Below, piece after piece: positions 13,201 through 26,328 of a stretch of DNA of 64,000 nt. The notes beneath the pieces were generated by a model. It saw only the letters and a program-made list of their open reading frames with translations, was not told the origin of the DNA and did not search any database. The first letter of the stretch is position 1. Every line of letters begins with the position of its first letter. Position numbers and translations under genes: made by a program. Origin of the DNA: Cenococcum geophilum 1.58 (lineage: Eukaryota > Ascomycota > Dothideomycetes > Gloniales > Gloniaceae); contig KV748194.1 of NCBI GenBank assembly GCA_001692895.1, positions 1,054,001 to 1,118,000 on the forward strand, in the 5' to 3' direction.

Positions 13201-13979
13201 ACGTGAATTCTTATGTTTCTAAAGGGAATCATGGCAGCCAAGAAGGTTTCGACAATAGAATACGTTCCGGAGAAACGGCATTTGGAACAGCAGTTACGGA
13301 AGTTAAAGATGACGATCTTGATTTGGTTCGCCTCCTTTTAGCTGCTGGAGCAGATCCGAGCAGCATTGTCGTCGCATCACCTAAACAAACAGCCCTCATT
13401 CTCGCAATTTCTACCGGATCTCTTTCTCTTATTCGTCTTCTAATCGAAGCTGGTGGGTTAGTGAACGCGCCGGCGGTCAGAGGACTTCGCCGAACAGCAC
13501 TTCAGGCGGCTGTCGAGGCCGGAAATCTCAAGCTTGTTCAACTGCTTTTAAGCGTCGGTACAGATGTCAATGCGGCACCTGCGCCATATGGTGGGGTAAC
13601 TGCGCTCCAGGCTGCTGCAATAAAAGGTTACATCACAGTTGCGAACACTCTTCTTAGCCACGGAGCACATGTGAATGCAGAACCAGCAAAAGTCAACGGG
13701 CGCACTGCACTGGAGGGTGCTGCGGAATATGGGCGGATTGACATGTTACAGTTGCTCTTAGATGCTGGAGCTCAAACCGAAGGCAGCGGTCAAGCTCAAT
13801 ATGAAAATGCAGTGAACTTTGCGTCGCAAAATGGGCATGATGCTGCACGGAGGCTCCTAGAATCGCATCGTGCTCGGCAATCAGTCGTGCTTGAACAACA
13901 AATCTTGCCTGAGGGCGATTCCAACGAGCCTGACGGGTACCCAGGCCTGGATTTTGATGCAATTTTTAATTTTGACTAG
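10268..13979 (+). CDS. Clr5-domain plus ankyrin-repeat protein, four exons
   Basis: Proposed exons 10268-10413, 10497-10711, 10763-11010 and 11076-13979 keep one frame and give 1170 residues. The introns (83, 51 and 65 b) have GT...AG ends and CTAAC, TGAC or CTAAT branch-like sites. The start ATG at 10268 has an A-rich fungal context. Residues ~15-66 form a Clr5 domain (W15, TLxxV near 32-36, SQYERKFKQWKFRK across the first splice), followed by a basic SKRKREGK stretch. Residues ~360-1130 are about 21 ankyrin repeats (LLLDAGADVN-type ends). Clr5-ankyrin proteins are a large, fast-evolving fungal family; a regulatory or protein-binding role is inferred, not shown. One ambiguous base lies at 12419. 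The gene is open throughout although it sits between two RIP-destroyed blocks. The middle exons are the least certain; a shorter gene starting in exon 4 is the alternative. Confidence 0.8.
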
Positions 13980-14137
13980 AGCTGATATTACGAAGCCCGG
14001 TATGATAGATTTGTCTTTCTTTTGGCGCTTTGCTACGCTTTTCTTTGAGCATACTTTGATATGATATTCGTGCAAGTTGAGGTCCAGTGGCGCTTTTACG
14101 GCAGTTTCAAGGATATCTTTATTTTTAGGTCAAATAT

Positions 14138-14415
14138 TGTCGGACGGACAAGTCACTCATAAGAACTCTGTCGATTGAAGCTGGCTCTAGAAGCTCTCTA
14201 TATACATGAGGTAGGGGCAAAGGACTAACGACGACACTGACGACGACACTGACGACGGTTTGGAACTATTACTCAATCGCCACCAGGTTGACATTGCTAC
14301 TTAGTCGGTGATAGGTAATGAATAGGTAATAGAAAATAGATAGTAAGATATACGATGGCAAGAAATAGGGTGTGAGTTATAAGGTGGTATTTGATAGTGA
14401 CCTTAACGTTTAATA
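14138..14415 (-). repeat. Copia LTR, left
   Basis: Begins TGTCGGACGG and pairs over its full length with 35887-36164. It includes a short GACGACACT tandem and keeps much CA/TG, unlike the interior. Confidence 0.9.
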
Positions 14416-17400
14416 TACCCCCCTAGCTGCTTAGTCTTGACTAAGCAGCTAAATAGAAAATAGAAAAAGTTATAATACCAATTTAGTGTTAAATTAAAGA
14501 AATCCATATAGTTACTTTATTTAATATTATCTAGATTAAATTAAATTAGATCCTTAATATTAATAAGATTTAATTATTAAATAAAGGCTTTATACTTCTG
14601 GCGCGGTAAGGCCTTTATTAAGCCGTCTATAATTATTATAATAGTAGGTATCTAGTTAATTTTAATTTAACTATTACGTACTTCTTAGCGTAGCTAATAG
14701 TGGTATATATTAATATGTTAAAGCTTTATAAAAAGCTCTTATCTATCCTTTATAAGCAGTTTAATTATCTATAAATTATTATAGCTAATTATTTATTCCT
14801 TATCTAAGGACAATTTAATTTCCTTAAAGAAGCAACTCTACTAAATTAACTTAGTTCCTATATAGGACAGAGCCATAAGTTTTACCTCTATGCTTAACTT
14901 TATTACTAGCGTCTGCTTTATAGAGCGCTAATTAATTACTTCTCTAAATAAGGTAAATAAATATCCTTCTGTACTACGTCTAGTTGTTAAATTATCTCTA
15001 AACGCCGTATCGCTTGCCCCTATAAAGGCTTAACTTCCTATATTTTATCCTAAGTATTTAATTGCTAGAGTCCTATTTTAATATAGGTATATAATCGCTC
15101 GTCGAGCTATGGCGTTATAAAGAGGTATAGGGTTTTGTAGGAACTTTAATAGCTTACTTAAAGCTCTAGCTGCATTAGGTCTTATAATATAGGTTATATA
15201 AAGAAGTAATCTAACTATCCTTTAGTAGACGTAGATCTCCTACTTTAAAGCTTTCTTTAGGTTAGGTAGGAGCTTATTAGTACTTATAGGTATACTAACT
15301 AAACGCATATTAGTTAGGTAAAATATATTAGCGATCTTCTTAATATAGGAGTCTTAATAGAGCTATAGCTTTCTTTAACCTCTATCTCTTATAATTTAAA
15401 TCCCTAGGAACTAGGATAGGTTACCTAGATCTTTTATCTTATACTTCTTTATTAATACTTCCTTAAAGCTCTAGAGCTTTAATTAATTTTCTTTAGTAGA
15501 GGCGATATAGATATTGTCCACGTAGAAGAAGACGATTAGTAATTTATTATAGTAGAGGCACGGCTCCCCACTAACGGGTCTTAGCCCTAATTTAATAAGT
15601 TTATTGCTAAAGTTATTATACTAAAAATATAGCGATCATTAAAGTCTATAGAGAGCTCTACGTAGTAGTAGATATTTGCTCTTAATAGTAAATCTATCTA
15701 GACACTTAATATAGACTATCTCGTTAATTAGACTGTTTGTAAACGCGTTAATCGCGTTACCTTACTAAATGTCTAAATTAAATACTGCGATAATTACTGC
15801 GAGAGCTCTAAAGACTCTAGCTGCTAGAGTTACTATAGAGGTATCCTTATAGATTAACTCTTATAGGTTACCTCTAACACAAAGTTAGGCTTTAAATTTT
15901 ATTAGGTATCTATTAGTATCCATTTTATATATAAATACCTATATAATAGGTACCGTTTTAATAAATAAAGTCTTATTTATAACTTTAAACGTTCTACAAT
16001 TATCTAGATTAGTATACTCCTTTATAGCAGCTGCTAGGAACTCTACCCTATATTAGTAAGTTAGCAGCTCTTTCTAATTCCTAGGTAGAGGTAGAAGCTC
16101 ATTATAATATATTTTCCTTTAATATTTAAGGCCTGCGTAAAACACTGCCTAGAGTAGTTAAAAGGTATCTACTTCTTTAAGATAAGTTAAATAAGCTTTA
16201 TTTTGCTTTATTAGCTTCTTTAATCTTCTTCCTTATATAATATTGTCCTTAGAGACCTTAGTTAAGTCCTTCTTTCTTAAGTCCTTTGGGTTAATTTTAT
16301 TGTACTTAAAACCGGGGCGTTAATAGGTTAATAAAGTAGAGGATCTAAAGGTGCTTAAGGCGCTTAAAGATTCTACATTAGTAGGAATCAATTAAGGCTT
16401 TAGCGTTAATTCTAGTGTAGAAAGGCTAGGTAGAGGATCAGTCTTGGAGGTATCTACTATAATTATATTATCGCCTTAAGTATCTAGCTCCTTACGGTCC
16501 TAATTTCCACAAGAATCCACGCATTAATTTCTATTATTTTTAACTCGAATTTTATCTAGAATCTTATTATCCTTACTTATATCTTTTACTAGGTCTTCCT
16601 AGAGCGTCCTATTAGGGTTAATTATGTTAATTACATCTAGTATTTAATCGGCCTTCTTCTAAAGCAAATTTGCTAGATTTGGCTGGCTATTATTATAAAC
16701 AAGTTACTTATTAAACGTAACATCTCTTATATAAATTACCTTCCCTTCCCTTTGCTTAGTATATATATTCAAAAGATGTTCATTAAATTATACCCTACTA
16801 GATACCTAATATAGGCTCTAAAAGCAAGCTTTTAGGTACGAGGAATATTATACTTAAGTAGGTAGGCTCTACAGCCATAGGCACATAAGTAAGCTATATT
16901 TAGCTTAGTTAGTAAAAAACCTATTACTAACTAAAGCCTTTTAAAGGGCGTCTTCCAGTTAAGCCATTAGCTTAGTGTCCTATTCGTTATATACGCTACT
17001 ACTTTAAAGACTTTAAGCTAGAGTTCTTCTAGTAATTATACTTTAATTCGCATATATTAAGACTTTATAATAATTACCCCCCTAAAACGTTCCGTAGGAC
17101 TATTCTATTCTAGTATATTTAGAGCTAAGTACTCTACTATAATACTTTAGTCGGCGGTCTAGTTATTAAATTTACCTCTAAGCAATAACTTATTATTAAT
17201 ATAAATAATAGCAACTTTAAAGCCGTAGCGGCGCTTAACTATATTATAATATTTAATAATTGCTTAAGTGGTTAATAACTTTTATACAAACGTTTTAACC
17301 TTATTTATTTATATTAAATCATTAAGGAAATATATCGTGTATTTATATCTATTATAGGCTTTAATTTCCTAAATTAAATCCACGTGTATATGATAGAAAG

Positions 17401-18215
17401 GCCTTATCGCCTTATCTATAGGTGCCCTTCTTAATATTACCTTATAAGCCTTACTAACTATATAGGTTTTATATTTAATTGTTATAGGGCCTTATATAAT
17501 TGCCCTAGTCACTTCTTTAAGCAATCTCTTAATTGTAGCACTTTTTATATATCTAAGTTAACTATACCAAAGCCGTCCGTCTACCTTTTAATTCGGTAAA
17601 AGTTTCGTTAATTTAGCCGCAAAGGACGCGTCCTCTATCCTAGGCTTTTATTTATTCTATTTAAGAGTTATCTAACTATAGTAATATCCGCAATATACAA
17701 ACTTTTCGCCACCATAACAGTAAAAGTAGTTTCCCTTATTATGCCAAAAGACACCCTTCTTATTAAGTCTATAATTATAAACTAGATTTATATAAAATCC
17801 TAATATATACGCAGCGTTAATAAGATAGATCTTCTACTTTCCTAATAGGGTAATAACTGTAACTTTAGCTATTCCGAAGCCTTTAATATTTTTTATACTA
17901 AATCTAATATATAACTGTTTACTAGCTAGTTAGATATTACCTATAAACCTTACTTAGTCGTTAATAATATATAAGGTTATTATAGGATTAAGAATTACAC
18001 TATTATAAAAAGCGTAATTTAATACGATATAAGCTCTAGCTTAATAAACTACAAAGCTTCCATAAGGTTTACTAGGTAAGCTCTTTTACTCTATATTATT
18101 TAGCTTCTTATTAGATAAGGCTTTGTTCCTTAACTAATTAATTATAGCTTTAAATTTGGGTAAAGACTTAGTAAGCCTCTACTCTACTAACTACATTTTT
18201 AAATTATTTAGTTTC

Positions 18216-18634
18216 TGTTACGGACCTTATATCGGCAGTAGTACGACTACTAAGAATAGACATAAATGGGTTGGTTAAGATAGTATAGGAGGCGCTAGAA
18301 CCGATTAAGCTATAGGATAAGGGGTAGCCGAGTTATATAGCTAGTTACGTTACGAGTTCGGAACGTAGGAACGTGGGAATGTAGGAACGCGATATACTGA
18401 CGTACTAACGTACTAATGTACTCAACCTTTACTATAGGGAGGAGTTATATATTTAAAGACATACGGTCTCTATAGATAGTTTCTCTTCTTTATAGTAAAT
18501 CTTAGAATATAATTAGGGTTAATCTGTTAGGCAACTACCCTACCAGTTATTATTATATTGTTAACTTCTTATTTACCTATATACCTGGCCTATTAATAAG
18601 TCTACTATAGTTCCTACTACAAGGCTTCGTTATA
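18216..18634 (+). repeat. Gypsy A LTR, left
   Basis: 419 bp, begins TGTTACGGACC, aligned end to end with 34441-34843. It contains a short tandem of ACGTACTAA-like words that is shorter in the right LTR. Confidence 0.88.
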
Positions 18635-18709
18635 TATTTACTACTAAGGTTATAGTATTAATAAAGTTAAATAATATACCACTAAAAGTAGCAGCTATAA
18701 CGGCGTTAA

Positions 18710-18893
18710 TGTCACAGCGACTCAGTCAATCGAGGCACGAGCGCCGTTTAGAACGTATGCAAGCCTGTACAATTGGAATGTCTATGGACCCGGATATCAA
18801 GATGAGGAGCAGAAGGTGGAAAAGGACACGTCTATATACATATGCCAAGGCTCAAGCGAGCCCCCTGACTAGATCCGTTACGGTGCCGTAACA
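18710..18893 (-). repeat. LTR of small element 1, left
   Basis: 184 bp, ends GTGCCGTAACA, directly followed by the C-run that marks the polypurine tract. Confidence 0.9.
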
Positions 18894-18965
18894 TTACCCC
18901 CCCCTTCAAAAAAGCTTGCCCTCAAGCTTTATCCTTAGGTGCTTGTCTTCTACCTCTTGTACAGT

Positions 18966-19168
18966 TGTAGTTATTTGCTGCAGGTGGGGCAGCAGTAGTC
19001 GATGAGGTGCTGCAGGCAGGAGCAGCGAGTGTCAGTTGGAATGCTGCAGGCAGAGCAGCGAGGGTCGATTGTAGTGCTGCGGGCATAGCAGCAGAAGTCA
19101 ATTGTGGTACTGCAGGCAGGAGCAGTAGTAGTCGAATTAAGGTTTAGCTGCAGGCAGGAGCAGCTGTG
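18966..19168. repeat. Minisatellite inside small LTR element 1
   Basis: About six imperfect copies of a 33-37-b unit built around GCTGCAGGCAGGAGCAGC. A second set of GGCGTATCGGCACGATCG-like units follows at ~19280-19410. It creates a Cys/Thr-rich open frame on the minus strand that I treat as a by-product of the repeat. Confidence 0.75.
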
Positions 19169-19996
19169 TTCGGGTAGTAGTACGGTACTAGCGGCGGTAA
19201 CGATAGTGGTCGAGCATAGAGCTCGTCTATCGGTTGTCTTGTGATAGCAGGTCGAACGTAGAGCTCGAGCTATTAAAAAGTCGTGGATCGCAGGCGTATC
19301 GGCACGATCGTACGGTCGGTGGGACTGTAGGCGTACCGGCACAGTTGTGGTCAGGTCGTAGTAGCAGGCGTATCGGCGCTACTGTTGTCTAGATCGTATG
19401 CATATCGGCACGATCGGTAGTTAATAGCAGAGTGATGCCAGCGTCGGTAGTCCTAGTGATTTCGTTCCTCAAAGCTCGTACAACTCAGTATCAGTTAGGG
19501 TCGTTCATCGCAGCTAGTGCACAGCACTAGTCTCAGTATCAACCGATTTCGTTCCTCACAGTATACGTGGCTTAGTATCCATCAAAAAGGGCTATTTAGG
19601 TAGTAGTACGGTGCAAGCGTCCAGAGACGTACGGTCGGTCGTCGTTCGGTCGATCGATAGGTAGTCGACAGATATACGCGTTCGGTTGACGGATATACGC
19701 GTTGTTATAGGACCTTTGTCGTTGTTGATTGAATTTATACGGTCGGAAAGAGTTACTGCCCAGCAGAGAGAAGAGAATAAAAAGAATTGAAATAAAAACA
19801 AAAACTTATGGGGTGCCTGCGCGGTGTAGGGAGTAAGCTTCTCGCAACCTAGCCACCACAGGACTTTGGTCCTTGCTTTGTTATAGAAGTGTGCATCTCC
19901 TTCCTTTGCCTGCGTGTAGGGCTCCGTCCACCTGTTTACTATAGGACTTGACCTGGATTACAACAGCCTGCGTCTGACTAAGGGATCTTGATATAA

Positions 19997-20180
19997 TGTC
20001 ATAGCGACTCAGTTAATCGAGGCACGAGCGCCGTTTAGAACGTATGCAAGCCTGTATAATTGGAATGTCTATGGACCTGGATATCAAGATGAGGAGCAGA
20101 AGGTGGAAAAGGACACGTCTATATACATATGCCAAGGCTCAAGCGAGCCCCCTGACTAGATCCGTTACGGTGCCGTAACA
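19997..20180 (-). repeat. LTR of small element 1, right
   Basis: 184 bp, 98 percent identical to the left copy by eye, followed by the GTTAA duplication. Confidence 0.9.
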
Positions 20181-20415
20181 GTTAATGGCAGCAACTATAT
20201 CGGGATTAAGTAATAATACCAGCATAGCAGATACTAACTCTTAACTAGTTACCGTTAGATAGTTATAGGAAATAGTTAATTAATTAATAGACAATAATAG
20301 GATATTTAAAGAAAGGATTAATGGAATCGGAGCAGCTAAGGTTAAGTTACCCTTAATTAAGCAATTCTTAGGGGAGAAGTTAAAACTTAAAGGATTCCTT
20401 ACGTAAATGCACTTT

Positions 20416-20785
20416 TGTTACGGAGTGAGCATAAGCGGTGATAATATATAGCGAAGTAGGTATTATTAAGCTATGTATATAAACTGCGTGATAAAGTTAA
20501 GATGTTGCGTAAGGAAAGAAGGTAGGAAAATGGGAAGAAAGGGTATATATTGTTGGCTTGGTTGCTTGGTTAACACGTGTATGGGCAGAATAGGGTTTAA
20601 GTTATGGTCCTGGCAGAACTTGGCAGAGTTTGGTGGAACTTGGCAGAATATGGCAGAATGCTATAGATTGCCGTTAGATTGCCATTAGATTGCTATTAAA
20701 TTGCTATTTCGCGGTTAGTCTTTAATTGCTAAGTTGGTGGAAATAGGTAGACGTATATAAGGTGTTACGGGGGTGTCCCGTAATA
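20416..20785 (-). repeat. Gypsy B LTR, left
   Basis: Begins TGTTACGGAGTGAG. It contains tandem TTGGCAGAA/ATTGCCGTTAG words and retains many CA/TG. Confidence 0.9.
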
Positions 20786-23700
20786 GTACCCCCCCTTTAA
20801 ACTCGAGCTTCTATAAGATGGGGCTGTGGTAGTTTTAGGTAGAGTTTATAAAAGTCTTTTATGGCTTATATAAGTCCTATAGAGTTAACGGGTTCCTATA
20901 AGGACTTAGTAAAGCCTCTTTATTTTATAAGATATATATATTAGCGTTTCCGTTTATTATACTTAATATTGTTAATTCTTTTAATAAAGTACTCGTTCTC
21001 ACCATCTACTTTAACTAGTAGGGGAGGGTCTTATATCTGTCTAGGCAGGGCGTCTAATACGGGGGTAGTAGGGTGGAGGACTAACGTATGGAATACGGGG
21101 TGGATTTTAACTGTATTAGGGAGCTTTAGTTAGTAGGCATAAGGAAAAATAACCTTTTTAACCTTATAAGGGCTAGTGTTTTTTTAATTAAGTTTCTTAG
21201 TAGGTTGTTTCGTGTTTAGATTTCTTATATTTAGCTAGACGAAATCGCTAATTTAGTAGGCTGGTACTAGGGTTTATTTCTTATTCGCTGCGGCTTTATA
21301 GATAGATTAAGCCTATGTTATCTTATTAGTAAGGAACTGTTATAGTTTCTCTATCTTTTTTACGAATTTATTTACTTCTGCGACTTATAAGGCGTGATAA
21401 GTAGGGTAAGAAACATTACTAAAGGGTTTAAAACCTATTTATGGGTGCTGGCCGTAATTGGCTAGGAATGGGGAGACTTTTATAGTTTCTAAGACGGAAT
21501 TATTTATAGTAAACTTAGTGAATGTAAGCTAGTTAATCCAGTTATCTTATAAATATAACGTGTATATCCGAATATACTATTCCATTATAGCATTTATGTA
21601 TTTTATTTAGCCATCCGTTTCTAGGTAATATATAGTAGATAATAGTGCTTTAATATAGAGTTAAGTAGTTAGTTCCTTCTAGAATGCTAAGATAAACTAG
21701 CTGCCTTTATTAGAGATAATCGTTTTGGGGAGTCTGTAGAGTTTCTATATATAATCTAAAAATAATTAGGTAATAGTAGGCGTTAATATATTAGGGCAGG
21801 CGATTAAGTGTCTTATTTTAGATAGTCGGTCTATAACTACTATAATGTTTATGCAGCCTCTACTCTTAGGAAGGTCAATAATAAAGTTAATTAAGATATC
21901 CTTTTATCTTTGGTTTGGAACGGGTAGCGGCTTTAAAAGACCGTTATATGTCTTATGTGAGGCTTTAGCTTGTCGGTAGGTATAGTAGCTAGAGACGTAC
22001 CTTCGTATTATATTATGCATGTTCGGCCAATAATACTCCCGTTGGAGTAGTTTTAGGGTTTTTCCTTAGCCCGGGTGGCCGGCGATAGGTAGATTGTATA
22101 TATATTTAAGGAGTTTAAGCTTAAGCTTATTGTAATTAGGGATAACTAGACGGTTCTGGTAATATAAGCGATTTCCGCGGGCTTTATATTTACTTAGAGA
22201 AATCTTTTTAAAGCGTTTAATGCCATCTTATATTAACTTAAGCATCTTTTAGATAAACTTGTTATTTAGGTATTTGTTAACTATAATTTATTTAATTAAT
22301 TAATTAGTTATTTTAAGGACGTATACCGTAAGATCTTTAGTGGGAGGGTTAAATAGTTTAGGGCGAAGTAGGGTCTGATTTCGGTAAGAGCGCGCTTCTT
22401 CTAGGGCTAGCGCGTCTTGCGAGCGTTGGGTTAGGGCATTAGGCTTCTAACCTTAGACGCCTAGGTGGTATGTAATTAAGAATCGGAAATAAGATAGATA
22501 TTCTAACTAGCGGGCCTGATAATGACTTAGCTGTTTTATGGTTATAAAGTACTGTAGGTTCTTATAGTTGCTAAGGACCTTAATTAGAAATCTAGCGCCT
22601 TCTAGTTTAGGTTGCTATTGTTTAAAACACCTAATAATAGCTAACAATTCCTTATTATAGATCTTGTAATTATATTTAGCTGGGCTTAGTCGTTTTAAGA
22701 AGTATACTATAGGGTATAATACTCTATCTTCGTTATACTAAGATAGGATGCCTTTAGTAACGTAGTTAGATAAATTGGCTTCTATAATACTTATTTGGTT
22801 TAGGTTAAAGTATTAAAGTATGGGCGCAGTAGTAAATATAACCTTTAAATAGGCAAAGGCCTTCTTATATTCCTTATTAAAAATAAAGACTTTATCCTTT
22901 TAGGTTAGAGCTATAAGGGGTGAAACTAGGGCGGAGAAGTTATTAATAAACTATTAGTAGAAATTAGCAAATTCTATAAAGGCTCTTACGTCCTTAATGT
23001 TCTTAGGTTCTTGCCAGTTTACAATTGCTTTAACTTTCTTTGGGTCTATTTATATACCGTTTATAGAAATAAGGAGTTTAAGGTATAGGACTTCCGTTTT
23101 ATAGAACTTGTATTTATCTATATCTAATTATAGACTAGCTCCGTGTAGGGCTTATAAGACAAGGTTAACGTATTTCCGATATTTAGTTAGGTTATTACTG
23201 TATATTAGGATGTCGTTAATATAAGCAGTATAGAAGATGTCCAGGTAGGGGCGCAGGGTGTCGTTTATATAATGTTAAAATGAGCTTAAGGCGTTTGCGA
23301 GGCCGAAGGGTATTACTAAGTACTTAAATAGTCTATATTGGGTACGAAATATAGTAACCCATTTGTCCCCTTTTGCAATGCGGAGACGGTTAAATGCAGA
23401 GATAATATTAAGCTTTGTGTAGTAACGAGCCTTACTTAGTTAGTTTAGTGTCTCCTATATTAACGGGATCGGATATTAGTTCTTAATAGTAATGGCGTTA
23501 AGAGCTTAGTAGTCTATATAGAAGCATAGACCGCCGCTGGGTTTCTTAATAAAGATCACTGGTACGGCTATAGGCGATAAGCTTGCTTTAATGAATCCTT
23601 TACTTAGGTTCTTATCTAAATACTTTTATAGTACTTGGAGTTCGTTTTAGGACATCCCGTATAAGGGTCCAAATCCAAGCTGCTTTCCTTCTTTAAGTAC

Positions 23701-25958
23701 AATCTTATAGTCGTACGATCGGTGTTCCGGTAGCTTATCGGCTTCCTTCCATAAGAATGCCTCTAGGCGGTTATAGTACTTTACTAGTACCTTCGTAGCA
23801 GGGTCAGTATGCTTCTTTAGTGCTAAGGCCTTTTTAATATCAGCTATAGTAACAGCAAAGATCGTATGTTTAGGTTTCTTAGCAAGTTGCGCTAACGGAG
23901 TAGCTCCAATTATACGGATATCTAGGGTACCGAGCTCGTTCGGCTCGTCTATAGTTTCTTATTCGGGTTTAGGTTTAGTGTTAGGTACGGAGTTAGTGTT
24001 AGATTTGGGTTTAGGTTCTTTAAGTATTCTTTTTATCGTAGGATACTAGTTCTTTTGGTAGTTTTATATACTAAGCTTGAGTTTCTGTTTAGTTTGGGGC
24101 GGTGTAGTGCTTAGTAATAACTTATAGAGCTTAGTGGAATTTTTGGATCCTTGGTGGGTGTTAGTGGAATTCTCGTATTGGTGGAATTCGGTGGAAATCT
24201 TACATTGGTGAAATCTAATAGATTCTTTAGATTTCGGTTCTGGGTCTAAGTAGCGAGTTGTAAAGCACTTCTGCTTACAATAGGAGGCGGTAAATAGAAG
24301 CTTAAGGTTGTCCTAATTAATAGTTACCTTATATAGCTTTATCTAGGGTTATTTAAGGATTACTGAGTGACCTAGGGTAGTAATGAAAAGCTTAATCAGT
24401 TCTTTGTGGTTTAGGTATTAGAGTTTTAGGGTTACTACATAGGTAATACAGCCTAAGATGGTGCGTTTGCCATTAAATCTAAATACATTAATATGCCGGT
24501 TAAGGGGGGTTAGGGTAAAACCATTATCTTACGCAAAGATCTTATTAATAAATCCTATGCCGCTAGCTCTTGTGTTAATTAGGATTTAAGTATTAGCCTA
24601 TTAACCATTCTACCAAAGATAACAGTTGATGGTTATGCTATGGTCCCAAAAGTTGGAGTTCGTGACGTTAAATGCGTTTAACGAGATCCTATAGCAGAGC
24701 TGTCCCGGAGAGCGACTTAGCTCTAGGACCTTCCTTTTAGAGGCAATTGGGGTGGGGTTCTTATAGGACATCGGCTGTAGCTTTGTCCTTATAAATGGTG
24801 CTTATTAGATATAAGGGTGGAACTAGATAAAGATTGGGGACGGTAACCGGAAGATTAATGTGGTAAACGGCTGCTAGTGCTGGCTGTTTGTAAATCGTTT
24901 TAAGGTATAGGGACGGAGTAGTAGTTTAAGAGGTAGGAGCTACTTCTATATTTAAAGCAGAGGCCTAGCTTAATGCGTTGTTTTTATTTAGAGGACCCTA
25001 ATGGGGCGTATCTTAGGGTCCTAGTGTTAATATCTATGGCATTAGGGTGTTTGGGTTAAGATAATGACTTAGTAGACGTTCGCGGGGTTGTTATATTATA
25101 CCAATAAACGGGCTTTAGTGTGAGGCGTAGTATATCGTTATACCATTTATTAATAACGTTTGTATAGGCGTTAAGAGTTTCTGGGAGGTCTACGCCTATT
25201 AGGGAGGTTTTTAGTTTAGGGCTTAAGGACTTAATAAGGCTGTTAATTAGTGCGGAGTTATTCCAGCCTATTTCCTTTGCGTAGCGGTTAAATTTAGAGA
25301 AGTATACTAGGAAACTTTTTTTTTCTTAAGTTATTTGGTTTATCTTTCTTTAAGCGGTAGCTTAGCGGTTTAGGTTACCGTACGTGGCTTTAAGAAGTAT
25401 AACTAGGTTTTGTACTAAGTTTAGTTAGAGAGATTTAATAAGGTTAGCTGCGTCTCCTCCTAGTTAACTTAGGGCGTAATAGAGTCGGTTAGCTTTGGTT
25501 AGGTAGCGGTTAGCATTACTAGTTAGCTTATTCTTAAGCCGGCTTAAGAATAACTAAAGCTTTTATTATTTACTAGTGAATATTAGGGGGTCTGGTAGTT
25601 TCTTAGATCGTTTTAATATAGTAGTCGGTTCTATGGGATAAGTAACTACTACTAATTCGGGGCTTGCGTTCCGCGTGTTTATCTCTAGAGATAGCGTTTG
25701 GTCTTAGGGCCTTAATATAGGCATCTTAAGGATGCGGACTTCTTCTTAAAGTGCTTTAATTAATTGTTGTTGTTATGCTTTTTATTTGGCTTGCTATTAA
25801 GTTAAAGTGGCTTAGTGCTGTGCAAGGGCGTCCATAAAGGACTTCTGTATACCTGCTAATTGTTTTTAGAGTGCAGCTATAATAGCGTCGGCCGTTGCGG
25901 GGGCTTTAGGGTTGTTCTGTATTTTTGGAGGGTAGTATAAGTTTTTAACGCAATATAG

Positions 25959-26328
25959 TGTTACGGAGTGAGTATAAGCGGTGATAATATATAGCGAAGT
26001 AGGTATTATTAAGCTATATATATGAACTGCGTAATAAAGTTAAGACGTTACGTAAGGAAAGAAGGTAGGAAAACGGGAAGAAAGGGCATATATTATTGGC
26101 TTGGTTGCTTAGTTAATACGTATATAGGTAGAATAGGGTTTAGGTCATGGTCCTGGCAGAACTTGGCAGAATTCGGTGGAACTTGGCAGAATATAGCAGA
26201 ATGCTATAGATTGCCGTTAGATTGCTATCAGATTGCCGTTAGATTGCCATTTTGCGGTTGGTCTCTAATTGCTAAGTCGGTGGAAACAGGTGGACGTATG
26301 CAAGGTGTTACGGGGGTGTCCTATAACA
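25959..26328 (-). repeat. Gypsy B LTR, right
   Basis: Same length as the left LTR, ends GTCCTATAACA, followed by the ACTTT duplication and resumed Gypsy A gag sequence. Confidence 0.9.

Larger units (their letters stand above)
18710..20180 (-). mobile_element. Small non-autonomous LTR element (TRIM/LARD-like), non-coding, lightly mutated
   Basis: Two 184-bp direct repeats (18710-18893 and 19997-20180) start TGTCA and end GCCGTAACA. A perfect 5-bp duplication GTTAA flanks the unit (18705-18709, 20181-20185). The interior of 1103 b codes for no retroelement protein. A run of C next to the left LTR is a polypurine tract on the minus strand, so the element points left. The LTRs differ at only 4 of 184 sites, all C/T transitions. 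It is the youngest-looking insertion in the nest and has near-normal CA/TG content. It must have been moved by proteins supplied in trans. Confidence 0.88.
20416..26328 (-). mobile_element. Gypsy-type LTR retrotransposon (family B), near full length, broken
   Basis: LTRs of 370 bp each (20416-20785, 25959-26328) are flanked by a perfect duplication ACTTT (20411-20415, 26329-26333). Total length is 5.9 kb. Orientation is minus: a polypurine tract (seen as CCCCCCC) abuts the left LTR. From right to left come gag (~25900-24900), protease region, RT (~23420-23160, with FGLANALSSFQHYIND then YINDILIYS readable), RNase H (~22900-22600), integrase (~22150-21450), and a weak chromodomain-like tail (~21050-20930). 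RT wording resembles Tf1/sushi-type chromoviruses. It is moderately RIP-mutated, less than its host Gypsy A, so it arrived later. Non-functional. Confidence 0.88.

Noticed and set aside
11123-13962. Several minus-strand and shifted frames inside the ankyrin gene
   Set aside because: Shadows of the 966-codon ankyrin exon.
18971-19342. Cys/Thr-rich 123-codon minus-strand frame
   Set aside because: It lies in the minisatellite of a non-coding LTR element, and its repeats follow the DNA unit, not a protein domain.
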